DNA of 53,004 nt from an uncultured Paracoccaceae bacterium (GTDB taxonomy: Bacteria > Pseudomonadota > Alphaproteobacteria > Rhodobacterales > Rhodobacteraceae), in assembly GCA_947500825.1 (NCBI GenBank), contig CANMTR010000015.1, forward strand, positions 1 to 53,004. Direction: 5' to 3'. The translations under genes and the position numbers were made by a program. The notes beneath the pieces were generated by a model that was not told the DNA's origin, made no database searches, and saw nothing but the letters and a program-made list of their open reading frames with translations. Positions 34,928 through 43,445 of this stretch are shown here, in pieces (positions within the stretch are counted from its first letter, which is position 1; every line of letters starts with the position of its first letter).

Positions 34928-36229
34928 TCAGCCGCCCTGGCCGCCCCGCTCCCGCCGAGCGTGGATCGTGGTGATGCTCAGGCCGTCCATCCCGGCAACC
35001 TCCAGCCGCAGTCCGTCCACGGTGCAGGTGTCTCCCGTCTCGGGCACCCGCCGCAGCCGCTCGATGACGAGCCCCGCGACGGTCCGCGCGTCTCCGCCGT
35101 CGAGGGGCAGCTCGAACGTTTCCCGCAGCCGCGACAGCGCCGTCGCGCCGGGGATCTTCCAGGCCTGTCCCTGCCGCGTCTGGCCGTCGGGTTCGTCCAC
35201 CTCGAACTCGCTGTGCATGTCCCCCACGACCTCCTCGATCGCGTCCTCGAAGGCCACCGCGCCCAGCACGCTGCCGTTTTCGTCGGCCACCAGCGCCATG
35301 TGCGTGGCGTGCTGGCGCATGCTGTCCAGGAGCGCGCCGGTATCGAGATTCGCCAGCACCTTTGGCAGCGGGCGCAGGAGCTCCGACAGCGCCGCCTCGT
35401 CCAGGGCGCCCCGTTCGCTCGCGAGGTAGCGGATAACGTCCTTGACGTGGACCACCCCCAGAACCGTATCGAGCCCGCCGCGCACCACCGGCAGGCGGCT
35501 CGGCCCGGCGTCGAGGATGGCGCTCGACAGGTCCGTTCCGTCCTCGACCTCCAGATCGAGTGCGATCACCCGGCGTCGGGGCGTCATCAGCTCGTCCACG
35601 CGCCGTCCCTGCAAGCGCACGATGTTCTGGATGAACTCGCTCTGCTCCGCGCTGATGGCCCCCCCTTCGGAGGAATCCTCGGCGATCGCGGCCAGTTCCC
35701 GCGGGGTGTAGAACCGCGCCTCTGTCCGGTTCAGGCCGAACAGCGACAGCAGCGCCTGGCTGATCACGTTGAGGAGCCATACCAGCGGCCGGAACAGCAG
35801 CTCGAAGAGGCGGATCGTGGGCCACATCCCCACCAGGAGCGGCTCGGCCCCCTTCAGCGCCAATGCCTTGGGGATCATCTCGCCGAACACGACGTGGAAA
35901 TAGGTCAGGATCACCACCGACAGGATGATGGCGACGAAGTGCACGCTGGCCCCCCCCACGCCCACGGCGTCGAGCGGGGCCTCCAGCCAGCCGGCGATCT
36001 TGTGCTCGCCGTACATGCCCAGGCCGATGGAGGCGAGCGTGATCCCGAGCTGCGCCACCGCCACGTAGCGGTCCTGCGCCCGGGGCCCGTCGAGCTTGCG
36101 CGCGATGGACCCGCCGCGGTTGGAGAGGGATTCGAGCCGCGACAGCCGCGCGCCGACGATGACGAACTCCATCGCCACGAAAAGCCCGTTGATCGCGATC
36201 AACAGGAGGATGAGGACAAGGCCGATCAT
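34928..36229 (-). CDS. CNNM/CorC-like membrane protein with CBS domains (second of a pair)
   Basis: A 433-residue inner-membrane protein. The N-terminal CNNM domain has about four membrane segments (MIGLVLILLLIAINGLFVAM, AQLGITLASIGLGMYGE, VVFGEMIPKALAL). Two CBS motifs follow (VDELMTPRRRVIALDL, VLGVVHVKDVIRYL, MALVADENGSVLGAVAFEDA) and a C-terminal CorC/HlyC domain (TVAGLVIERLRRVPETGD). Related proteins transport or regulate Mg or Co; older annotation calls them hemolysins. Its ATG overlaps the stop of the upstream paralogue (ATGA), so they are co-translated and may form a heteromer. Confidence 0.9.
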   Translation of the reverse strand: MIGLVLILLLIAINGLFVAMEFVIVGARLSRLESLSNRGGSIARKLDGPRAQDRYVAVAQLGITLASIGLGMYGEHKIAGWLEAPLDAVGVGGASVHFVAIILSVVILTYFHVVFGEMIPKALALKGAEPLLVGMWPTIRLFELLFRPLVWLLNVISQALLSLFGLNRTEARFYTPRELAAIAEDSSEGGAISAEQSEFIQNIVRLQGRRVDELMTPRRRVIALDLEVEDGTDLSSAILDAGPSRLPVVRGGLDTVLGVVHVKDVIRYLASERGALDEAALSELLRPLPKVLANLDTGALLDSMRQHATHMALVADENGSVLGAVAFEDAIEEVVGDMHSEFEVDEPDGQTRQGQAWKIPGATALSRLRETFELPLDGGDARTVAGLVIERLRRVPETGDTCTVDGLRLEVAGMDGLSITTIHARRERGGQGG

Positions 36230-37542
36230 TCCACCGCCTCCTTCGAGGTCCGCGCGAAGGAGACGAGGCGGGGCAGCCCGTTCTCGACGCTCTCGATCAT
36301 CAGGGGCGTGTCGGCGATCCGCACCCGCGCGCCGCGGGTCGGGTCGCCCACGCCCAGCTCCACCGCGACCAGACCCGAGATGCTTTCGGCCCGGTCCTCC
36401 GGCAGGTCGAGGTCGAACTTGCGGTTCACCTCGGCCACGGACAGGTCGCCGCGCAGCACGACGCGGCCGCGCCTGCGCCGGATGCGCGGCTCCTCCTCGT
36501 CGAACTCGTCCACCACCTCGCCGATGATCTCCTCCACGATGTCCTCGACCGAGATCAGGCCCGAGACAATGCCGTATTCGTTGAACACAAGCCCGAAGGC
36601 GGCGTGGTCTTCCTTCAGCCGGCTCCAGGCTTCCGCCAGGCTCAGGGTGTCGGGGATCACCAGGATGTCGCGCAACGCGCCGTCGATCCCCGCCTCGGGG
36701 TCCTCGCGCGACAGGTCGTGGATGTCGCGAAGATGCACGAAGCCGCGCGGCCGCTCGGCGTCGCTGCGGTCGAGCACGGGAAACCGCGTGAAGGAACTGT
36801 CGAGCATGTCCGCCACCGCTTCGCGGGCGGTGATCCCGGGGGCGAGGGAGCGGATGCGGCTGCGCGGCTGCATCACGTCGCGCACGATCCTGTCCTGGAA
36901 CGCCAGGACCTGGCGCAGCATCTCATGGGCGGGCCGCTCGATCACCCCGCCTTCGAGGCTCTCGGCGATGAGCTGGCGCAGCTCCTCATGGCTGTGCTCG
37001 TCGCCCGCCTCCTTCGGCTTGTCCAGGCCGAGGCGGCGCATGATCCACAAGGCCGACCCGTTCAGCAGGCTGACGAACGGGCCCAGGATGCGGAGAGACC
37101 ACCGCATGGGCCGGGCGGTTCCGATGGCGACCCGCTCGGGCGAGCGTACGGCGATGGATTTCGGGAACAGCTCGCCGAAGATCACCTGCAGCATGGTCAG
37201 CACGATCAGGATGATGGGCGCGGTGATCGACACCGCCGCCACCCCCGAGGGCAGCACCCCCTCGAGGAGGGGCGAGACGTAGGGCGCCAGCGCCCGCTGC
37301 CCGTAGAAGCCGATCACCAGGCTCGACAGGGTGATTCCCACCTGGGCGCAGGCAATGTAGCGGTCCATCCGGTATTCGTCGGAGACGGTTTCCGAGACGT
37401 AGTCGGCTTCGCGCACCTGATCCTCGGCCTGGGCCTCCAGCTTGGGCTTGCTGGAGGAGACGGCGGCGAACTCGGCGGCCACGTAGAAGGCGTTGGCCAG
37501 CAGCATGAATGCGACGACGCAGAGGACGATAACCAGGCCCAA
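36226..37542 (-). CDS. CNNM/CorC-like membrane protein with CBS domains (first of a pair)
   Basis: A 438-residue paralogue of the next gene with the same domain order: CNNM membrane domain (VIVLCVVAFMLLANAFYVAA, AQVGITLSSLVIGFYGQ, VIFGELFPKSIAV), CBS pair (VRDVMQPRSRIRSL, PRGFVHLRDIHDLS, FGLVFNEYGIVSGLISVEDI) and a C-terminal CorC/HlyC domain. It starts with TTG at 37542, supported by GGGAG six bases upstream. The upstream region contains no other gene for 340 bases. The tandem arrangement is frequent in actinobacteria and alphaproteobacteria. Metal specificity cannot be read from the sequence. Confidence 0.9.
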   Translation of the reverse strand: MGLVIVLCVVAFMLLANAFYVAAEFAAVSSSKPKLEAQAEDQVREADYVSETVSDEYRMDRYIACAQVGITLSSLVIGFYGQRALAPYVSPLLEGVLPSGVAAVSITAPIILIVLTMLQVIFGELFPKSIAVRSPERVAIGTARPMRWSLRILGPFVSLLNGSALWIMRRLGLDKPKEAGDEHSHEELRQLIAESLEGGVIERPAHEMLRQVLAFQDRIVRDVMQPRSRIRSLAPGITAREAVADMLDSSFTRFPVLDRSDAERPRGFVHLRDIHDLSREDPEAGIDGALRDILVIPDTLSLAEAWSRLKEDHAAFGLVFNEYGIVSGLISVEDIVEEIIGEVVDEFDEEEPRIRRRRGRVVLRGDLSVAEVNRKFDLDLPEDRAESISGLVAVELGVGDPTRGARVRIADTPLMIESVENGLPRLVSFARTSKEAVE

Positions 37543-37879
37543 GTGATTCTCCCTTGTCGGACGAGGCCCGTCGCCCCGTCGGCCAAGCCGTCAGGCGCCA
37601 TTCGGTTTCCCGGAATCTGCGTGCGGCCCAGGCCCCTCGCCCGGCCACGCAAGGCTCGTGCAGCCCTTTCCATAGCGAAAACGAGCCCGGTTCGAAGCGT
37701 GACCGCGCATGTATTTTCCGTGGGGTAACCGGTACGATCTCCCTTGGCGGCTAGACCAAAGGGTTTATAATCGGTTAAACAGGGGCGGTCTCAAGTAGAC
37801 CAACGCTAACTTGGGCTATGGAACGGCTCCCGATCTGCGTCATTAGTAAGCGTAGGTTAATTCAGTATGAGGGCATCAC
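37543..37879. other. Intergenic region between the CNNM pair and the VPLPA protein
   Basis: About 340 bases, divergent promoters expected. The part from 37690 on is clearly AT-richer than its surroundings and includes a candidate promoter, an inverted repeat GGTCT-N5-AGACC (37787-37801) and a leader of roughly 100 bases before the VPLPA gene. No gene seen. Confidence 0.5.
37744..37771 (+). promoter_or_regulatory. Candidate sigma-70 promoter for the VPLPA-CTERM gene
   Basis: TTGGCG at 37744-37749, a 16-base spacer, and an exact TATAAT at 37766-37771. It lies about 110 bases before the start codon. It is the best consensus -10 seen in the window. Confidence 0.5.
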
Positions 37880-38608
37880 ATGACTAAACTTCTTCTTACC
37901 ACCATTGCCGCCGGCAGCATCTTTGCCATGCCGGCCGTGGCAGCCACGCTGACCATCGACAATTTCGACGGTAACCAGCGCGTGACCGACACTGGCGGCA
38001 TTTCCGCCAGCCAAGTCGCCGGGGACGGCATTGTCGGAGGCTTTCGAGATCTCCAAGTGTCGAACACGCTCGCCAGTGGTGACTCCGAGGACGCGACCGA
38101 ACTGCGCGTGACGGGGGGCCGGTTGAGCTTCTCCAACATCACCGACGCCCGTGGCGAAGGCACCGTCACCTACGACGGCAATGATGATCCGACCTCGCTC
38201 GACACCGCGGGTCTCGGCGGCATCAACCTGCTGATCGGCGACAACCCGCGCTTCTTCTTCGACGTGCCGGCGAACGGGTTCGACAACGACGCCAACGCCA
38301 ACTTCACGGTTGACGCCTACGACACGTTTGGCAACCAGGTGTCCTACACCGAGAACCTGTCGGCCGGGTTCAACCCCGAGCTGGCCTTCTCGCTGCTCAC
38401 GGGCGACGACGGCTTCGACTTCTCGTCGGTCGGTGCGCTGCAGTTCATGATCAGCACCACCAATACCCGGGCTGACATCGACGGCAAGATCAACGGCATC
38501 GAAGTCCGCGGCGACGACGTGGCACCGATCCCGCTGCCGGCCTCCGGCCTGCTGCTGCTCGCCGGTCTCGGCGGCTTCGGCGCCCTGCGCCGCTCGCGCA
38601 AGGCCTGA
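37880..38608 (+). CDS. Exported protein with VPLPA-CTERM-type sorting signal
   Basis: A 242-residue secreted protein: signal peptide MTKLLLTTIAAGSIFAMPAVAA, an acidic, Asn/Asp/Gly-rich beta-type body (LTIDNFDGNQRV, FDNDANANFTVDAYDTFGN), and a C-terminal sorting tail IPLPASG followed by a hydrophobic helix and RRSRKA. The body contains no cysteine. Such proteins are sorted by exosortase-like enzymes and often occur in extracellular matrix or aggregates. The start is supported by GAGGG upstream. The gene stands alone with its own promoter-like region and a strong terminator, which suggests high, independent expression. Function of the body is unknown. Confidence 0.82.
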   Translation: MTKLLLTTIAAGSIFAMPAVAATLTIDNFDGNQRVTDTGGISASQVAGDGIVGGFRDLQVSNTLASGDSEDATELRVTGGRLSFSNITDARGEGTVTYDGNDDPTSLDTAGLGGINLLIGDNPRFFFDVPANGFDNDANANFTVDAYDTFGNQVSYTENLSAGFNPELAFSLLTGDDGFDFSSVGALQFMISTTNTRADIDGKINGIEVRGDDVAPIPLPASGLLLLAGLGGFGALRRSRKA

Positions 38609-38615
38609 TTACGCG

Positions 38616-38637
38616 ACCCGGCCCCTCGGGGCCGGGT
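38616..38637 (+). terminator. GC-rich hairpin after the VPLPA gene
   Basis: ACCCGGCCCC pairs with GGGGCCGGGT around a short TC loop, eight bases after the stop. It has no T-run and precedes the stronger terminator. Confidence 0.6.
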
Positions 38638-38652
38638 TCACCACAAACAGGA

Positions 38653-38685
38653 AAAGGGCTGCGAGATTACTCGCGGCCCTTTTTT
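38653..38685 (+). terminator. Rho-independent terminator
   Basis: AAGGGCTGCGAG-ATTA-CTCGCGGCCCTT forms a near-perfect 12-bp stem with one mismatch and runs into TTTTTT. It is the clearest intrinsic terminator in the window. It ends 28 bases before the stop of the convergent fusion gene; on that strand the matching A-run (AAAAG) gives a weaker terminator. Confidence 0.85.
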
Positions 38686-38712
38686 CGTGCGGTCAGGTGG
38701 GTGCGGGAGGCG

Positions 38713-41367
38713 TCAGGCCTCCTCGCGCAGGCCCCGGCCGTCCCGCGGCGCGGCCAGCGACCGGTCGTCGGAGACATGGGCCGCGAAGCGGGCGATATCC
38801 GCCTCCGAAAGCTCGTCGCCGTACCATTGCGGCATCGCCGGGTCGAAGCCGTGCTCTATCGCCAGGCGGGCGACGTGGTCCGCGTCGGCCACCGACAGCC
38901 GCGACCCGATGCTGAAGTCGCGCTCCTCGCGGGCCAGCGCCAGCAGCATCGTCTCGCCCAGGCAACCCCAGCACAGGTTCTTCGGCAGGGTCTGGAACGC
39001 GCCCAGGTCGACGTCGAAGGGCGGCTGCACCAGCCCGCCATCGAAGACGAGGACCTCGTTCGCGGGGATCTCGGCGCGGGCCACGTTGGGCGGGCGCGCG
39101 ATGTCGCATACCAGCGTGCCGGGCCGCAGCGCCAGCGGGTCGATCAGCGCCGTCTCCGAACTCGTGGCGACGAAGACGATGTCGGCCTCCGCGAGCGCGT
39201 CGTCGATGGGCGTCTTCCATGTCACCGGAGGCACGGTTCCGCTGGTCTGGAACGCGGCGGTGAAGCGGTCGGCCAGCCCCTTGAGCGGCTCGCCGTCGCC
39301 CAACCTGGGCGCGATCCGGGTCACCGAGGCGCCCAGCTCGCCCTCCATCGCAACCTGCTCGGGCGAGCGGCGGAACAGCGTGTCGTAGACCTCGTCCGCC
39401 ACTCGAGACAGGAGCTTGGGGCTGAACGGGTTGGCGGCATTGCCGACAAGGCTCAGACGGCCGACCCGGCGGCTCATCATCAGCGCGGCGAGCCGGCCGA
39501 TCGCGCCGGACGCCCCGACGACGGCCACGTTGGCCGTCTCCAGCGGACGGCCGACACGGGCGGCCATCTCTTCCACCGCGCGCACGGCCGAAACGGTGGT
39601 CAGGGTGTTGCCGCTGGTGATCGGCACGCCGCGTCCCGTCGCCGTCTCGCCGCCGCGGGTCACGATGGAGGTGAACGCCCCCAGCCCCACGCGGGAGGCG
39701 CCGTTCTTGCCGGCGAGGTCCACCGCGTCGCGAATCATCCCCGTGGCCACGCCGCGGCCGCCGCCGCGCATATCGGCGGGCAGCATCGGCACCGACATGA
39801 TCCAGCCCTCGGCCGTGGCGCCGGACTTCGACGTGACCTGCGGCATGCGGTGGGCGAATCCGGGGCCGAACTGCTTGACCCAGTTGCGCCAGTTGCGCAG
39901 CTCGTCGTCGCTGAACTGGCGGAAGGACGGGTCCGAGCGGAAGATGTCCTCCTCCTCGGTGTAGTGGATGAGGAAGCCGAAGCGGCCCTCCGCCGGGGCG
40001 GCGGGAGCGGGCGCGGGCGTCTCCGCGGCGGGGCGCTCGTCCTCCGCCTCCGCCATGGGCTCGGCCACCAGGTGGCGCACCATCGCGTAGTAGTCGCGGC
40101 GGTCGATCACGTCGCAGACCGCCTCCAGCGCCTCGACGGCGCGGTCGATCTCGGCCCGGCCGGCGATCAGGGTCGGCTGCAGGCGCAGCACGTGGGTGTC
40201 GTTGAACAGCGGTGCCGTCAGCAGGCCCTGGACGTTCAGGAGGTAGGAGCTGATCAGCGGCGTGACGCCGCCGTTCAGGCTGGAGAAGGCCATGGTCGCC
40301 GAATCGCTTCTCCGCTCGAAGCTGTGGAACTCCAGCCCCAGCATAAAGCCGCGCCCGCGCACCTCGCGGATCACGTCGGGGAAGCGGGCCTGGAGGTCCT
40401 CCAGCCGCTCCCTGAGATAGGCGCCGGTCTCGGCCACGTGGCGGACCATGGCGCCGTCGTCGGCCGTCAGCATGTCGAGCGTGGCGTTCGCGACCCGGCA
40501 GGCGATGTTGTTGTTGGCGAAGGTGGAGGAGTGGAGCCGCCCGAAGCGGTCGTCCCAGGCCGAGGGGCGGACGATGCAGGCCCCGATGGGCACCATGCCC
40601 CCGCCGAGCGCCTTCGAAAGCAGCAGCATGTCGGGAACCTCGCGGCCCTCGGAGCAGGCGAAGAGGCTGCCGGTGCGGCCCAGGCCGGTCTGGATCTCGT
40701 CGAGAATCGCCAGCACGCCGTGTTCGCGGCAGAGCGCGATCGCGCCGTCGATATAGCCCTCGGGCGGCGTGACGACCCCGCCCTCGCCCTGGATCGGCTC
40801 GACGATGAACGCCGCGATCCCCTCGGCGCCGGCCTCGAGTCGGGCGCGCAGCGCGTCGAGGTCGCCGTAGGGAATGTAGTCGAAGTTCGGAACCGGTGCT
40901 GCGAACCCCTCCTGGTAGAGCGGCTTGCCGGTGGCCGAAAGCGCGCCCAGCGTCTTGCCGTGGAACCCGTTGGAGGTGGACAGGATGCCGGTGCGGCCGG
41001 TGCGGATGCGCGCCAGCTTGATCGCGGCCTCGACCGTCTCGGCGCCGCTGTTGGCGAGCGTGGTGATGGACAGGTCGCCGGGCGTGACCTCGGCCAGCCG
41101 CTCGGCGAGGCGCTCGGCCTCGACCGCGTGGAGCGGCTGCACGAGCGAGGGCATCTCGCTCGACTGCACGTCGTTCAGGGCCGACCAGATCTGGGGCGGG
41201 TTGTGACCGAAGGGCAGGGCGCCGTACTGGGCGATGAAGTCGAGGTACTCGCGGCCCTCCTCGTCGTAGAGTCTGAATCCGGAGGCGCGGACGATTCTCG
41301 CTTCGAGGGCGAACATCCGCAGCAGATCTGCTCGGGCTGGATTAATTGCGGCCATGACATGTCCCAT
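38713..41367 (-). CDS. Class III aminotransferase fused to acyl-ACP-reductase-like domain
   Basis: An 884-residue two-domain enzyme. Residues 1-435 are a PLP-dependent class III aminotransferase: NSGAETVEAAIKLAR, FHGKTLGAL, DEIQTGLGRTG and the Schiff-base lysine K252 in LLLSKALGGGM. A Pro/Ala/Glu linker spans about 437-461. Residues 462-884 resemble the cyanobacterial long-chain acyl-ACP reductase (AAR): FGFLIHYT at the start, LGAFTSIVT, TSGNTLTT, Rossmann VAVVGASGAIG (614-624), ADIVFVATSS, FDGGLVQPPFDVDL and CWGCLGETMLL, where the second Cys aligns with the AAR thioester cysteine. Inferred reaction: acyl thioester to aldehyde, then transamination to an amine. Two ATGs (41367, 41355) are possible; the second has GGGA upstream. 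It faces a flavin amine oxidase gene. Confidence 0.82.
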   Translation of the reverse strand: MGHVMAAINPARADLLRMFALEARIVRASGFRLYDEEGREYLDFIAQYGALPFGHNPPQIWSALNDVQSSEMPSLVQPLHAVEAERLAERLAEVTPGDLSITTLANSGAETVEAAIKLARIRTGRTGILSTSNGFHGKTLGALSATGKPLYQEGFAAPVPNFDYIPYGDLDALRARLEAGAEGIAAFIVEPIQGEGGVVTPPEGYIDGAIALCREHGVLAILDEIQTGLGRTGSLFACSEGREVPDMLLLSKALGGGMVPIGACIVRPSAWDDRFGRLHSSTFANNNIACRVANATLDMLTADDGAMVRHVAETGAYLRERLEDLQARFPDVIREVRGRGFMLGLEFHSFERRSDSATMAFSSLNGGVTPLISSYLLNVQGLLTAPLFNDTHVLRLQPTLIAGRAEIDRAVEALEAVCDVIDRRDYYAMVRHLVAEPMAEAEDERPAAETPAPAPAAPAEGRFGFLIHYTEEEDIFRSDPSFRQFSDDELRNWRNWVKQFGPGFAHRMPQVTSKSGATAEGWIMSVPMLPADMRGGGRGVATGMIRDAVDLAGKNGASRVGLGAFTSIVTRGGETATGRGVPITSGNTLTTVSAVRAVEEMAARVGRPLETANVAVVGASGAIGRLAALMMSRRVGRLSLVGNAANPFSPKLLSRVADEVYDTLFRRSPEQVAMEGELGASVTRIAPRLGDGEPLKGLADRFTAAFQTSGTVPPVTWKTPIDDALAEADIVFVATSSETALIDPLALRPGTLVCDIARPPNVARAEIPANEVLVFDGGLVQPPFDVDLGAFQTLPKNLCWGCLGETMLLALAREERDFSIGSRLSVADADHVARLAIEHGFDPAMPQWYGDELSEADIARFAAHVSDDRSLAAPRDGRGLREEA

Positions 41368-41973
41368 ATTGCGAGGAAGGTACGTTACCTTGCGGAAATC
41401 GAGGTCTAATGAGTTGTGTCGGGCGATCCGGCGAGGACCGCTCGATTTGATTACATTTCGGCGTGCATCTTAACGTCCGCCTACTGACGACCCCGGTGCG
41501 GGAGGAATCGGCGGGTTCCCGCCGATTCACCGACTCGATCGCGTCGCCACCGAGTTGGACAAATGTTTGTCGGCGGTTCGCCACGCGCGCAACGCGCTCG
41601 GCTCCACGACCCGGAATTCGGCAATACCCCGCGTGGCTTCGACAGGCCGGGGCGGGAATTCGCCGCCTTCCCCCCGGGGGCGCTTCACCTCTCCGAAAGG
41701 TGGGGTTGCGACCGTGCGAGGCGGCGCTCCCGACGCGTGCGGAGCGATGCAACCCCGTTCGGCGCTGCTCCCCTGCCAGGGCGCCTCTCGGGCGCTCCCG
41801 GAGGGTATCGGGAGGGGGATTCGGCCCTTTCGGGACATTGATTTCGGCCGTATCTCGCGTTCCGCTTGAACGGCGGGATCGACGTTCCACCTCATTGTAG
41901 ATTATCCGGCGCCACATTCCGCCTGGACGACGCACCGGGCATTCCGCCTCGGATGCCGATCGAGAGACCGAAC
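41368..41973. other. Long divergent intergenic region
   Basis: About 600 bases between the fusion enzyme and the amine oxidase. Short frames exist on both strands, but their products are low-complexity and lack any recognisable domain. A perfect inverted repeat AATCGGCGGG-TT-CCCGCCGATT lies at 41506-41527. The stretch 41660-41800 (CTCTCCGAAAGG, GGTTGCGACCGTGCG) looks like dispersed intergenic repeat sequence rather than a gene; this is an impression only. No tRNA seen. Confidence 0.45.
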
Positions 41974-43350
41974 ATGCTGGACACAGTGATCATCGGAGCC
42001 GGGTTCGCCGGACTCGCGGCGGCGCGGGCGTTGGGCGACCGCGGCGATCACGACTTCGTGGTGCTCGAGGCGCGCGACCGCGTCGGCGGGCGGGTGAAGC
42101 CGGGCCGGCTAGGCGACATCACCGTGGACCTGGGCGGCATGTGGATGGCGCCCAGCCAGACCCGCCTGGCCTCCCTGGCCGAGGGCTACGGCGTGCGCAC
42201 CTACTCCACGCACCTGGAGGGGCAGGCGATCTTCCGGTTCCGGGGGCGCGAACGCCGCGGACCGCGCGAGCGGCTCGACAACCTCCTGGGCCTGTCGGGG
42301 GGCCTGGCCTATCTCCGGGCGCGGCGGCGGCTCGACCGCCTGATCGACGAGATCGACGTGGATGCGCCCTGGCAGCACCCTCGGGCGGCGGAACTGGACG
42401 CGATCACCTTCGAGCAATGGCTGCGCGAGAACGTGCGCCACCCGGTCCTGCTATCGGCGTTCCGCACTGTCTGCGTGTCGGTGTTCTGCGCCAGCCCCGA
42501 CCAGATCTCGCTGCTGTTCTTCGTCTACTACCTCAAGTCGGGGCGCAGCCTAGACACGCTGATCTCGTCAGATACCGGCGGGGCGCAGAACATGCTGTTC
42601 CATGGCGGCACCCACCAGATCGGGCTACGCATGGCCGACCAGATCGGCGACCGCCTGCGCCTGGAGAGCACGGTGCGCTCCGTCGCGTGGCGCCGCGACC
42701 AGGTGCGGGTGGAGACGGACAAGGGCGGCTGGACGGCGCGCCGGGCGATCCTGGCGATCCCGCCCACGCTCCTGCGGGGGGTCTCGTTCACGCCCGAGCT
42801 GCCCAAGATGAAGCTCGCCATGCACAACCGCCTGTTCATGGGGTCGGCGATCAAGTTCTGGCTGCTCTACCATCGCCCGTTCTGGCGCGACCGGGGCTTG
42901 AACGGGATGATCGTGCGCGACGACGTGCCCACCTCGCCGATCATGGACGTGTCGCCCCCCGGGCAGGACCGGGGCATGCTGGTGGGGTTCTTCGACGGCG
43001 ACCACGCGCTCGCCCACGGCGACCTGTCGACCACCGCGCGGCGGCGCATCGTGCTCGACGTGGTGGGCGAGCACCTGGGCGCCGAGGCGCGCCTGCCGCT
43101 GGCCTATACCGACCACGACTGGACCGGCGAGACCTGGTCGGGGGGGTGCTACGGCGCCTTCGCTCCGCCGGGGGTGCTGTCGCGCTACGGGCCGTGGCTG
43201 CGCGCGCCCATCGGCCCTCTCCACTGGGCGGGGACGGAGACCTCGTCGCAATGGGCGGGCTACATCGAGGGGGCGATCCGGTCGGGGGAGCGCGCCGCGG
43301 CCGAGGTGACCGGGGCCGTCTCGGCCGAGATGCCCGCCGGGCTTGCATAG
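41974..43350 (+). CDS. Flavin-containing amine oxidase
   Basis: A 458-residue FAD enzyme of the monoamine oxidase family. The dinucleotide motif IIGAGFAGLAAARAL and LEARDRVGGRV are at the N-terminus; PSQTRLASLAEGYGV, ITFEQWLRENV and the C-terminal FAD contact LHWAGTETSSQWAGYIEGAI complete the fold. No signal peptide, so it is cytoplasmic. It would oxidise an amine to an imine/aldehyde. Its divergent neighbour may make amines from acyl thioesters, which suggests related substrates. ATG 41974 starts the conserved fold and follows GAGAG; an ATG at 41953 would add seven residues. Confidence 0.88.
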   Translation: MLDTVIIGAGFAGLAAARALGDRGDHDFVVLEARDRVGGRVKPGRLGDITVDLGGMWMAPSQTRLASLAEGYGVRTYSTHLEGQAIFRFRGRERRGPRERLDNLLGLSGGLAYLRARRRLDRLIDEIDVDAPWQHPRAAELDAITFEQWLRENVRHPVLLSAFRTVCVSVFCASPDQISLLFFVYYLKSGRSLDTLISSDTGGAQNMLFHGGTHQIGLRMADQIGDRLRLESTVRSVAWRRDQVRVETDKGGWTARRAILAIPPTLLRGVSFTPELPKMKLAMHNRLFMGSAIKFWLLYHRPFWRDRGLNGMIVRDDVPTSPIMDVSPPGQDRGMLVGFFDGDHALAHGDLSTTARRRIVLDVVGEHLGAEARLPLAYTDHDWTGETWSGGCYGAFAPPGVLSRYGPWLRAPIGPLHWAGTETSSQWAGYIEGAIRSGERAAAEVTGAVSAEMPAGLA

Positions 43351-43373
43351 AAGTGTCGCCGGGGGGCGAACGA

Positions 43374-43443
43374 GAACGCCCACCGCCGCGGGGGGCGATG
43401 GGCGTTCAGATGATGGTGGCGCGGGGGCCGAAGCCCCCCCGCG
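43374..43443. terminator. Convergent hairpins between amine oxidase and rplA
   Basis: Two inverted repeats: GAACGCCC (43374-43381) with GGGCGTTC (43400-43407), and GCGGGGG with CCCCCCCGC around 43420-43443. They separate the plus-strand amine oxidase from the end of the ribosomal operon. Neither has a T-run. Confidence 0.5.
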
Positions 43444-43445
43444 GA

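Noticed and set aside
41555-41869. Small gene in the divergent gap
   Set aside because: The product is low-complexity, has no ribosome site and overlaps equally open frames in other registers.
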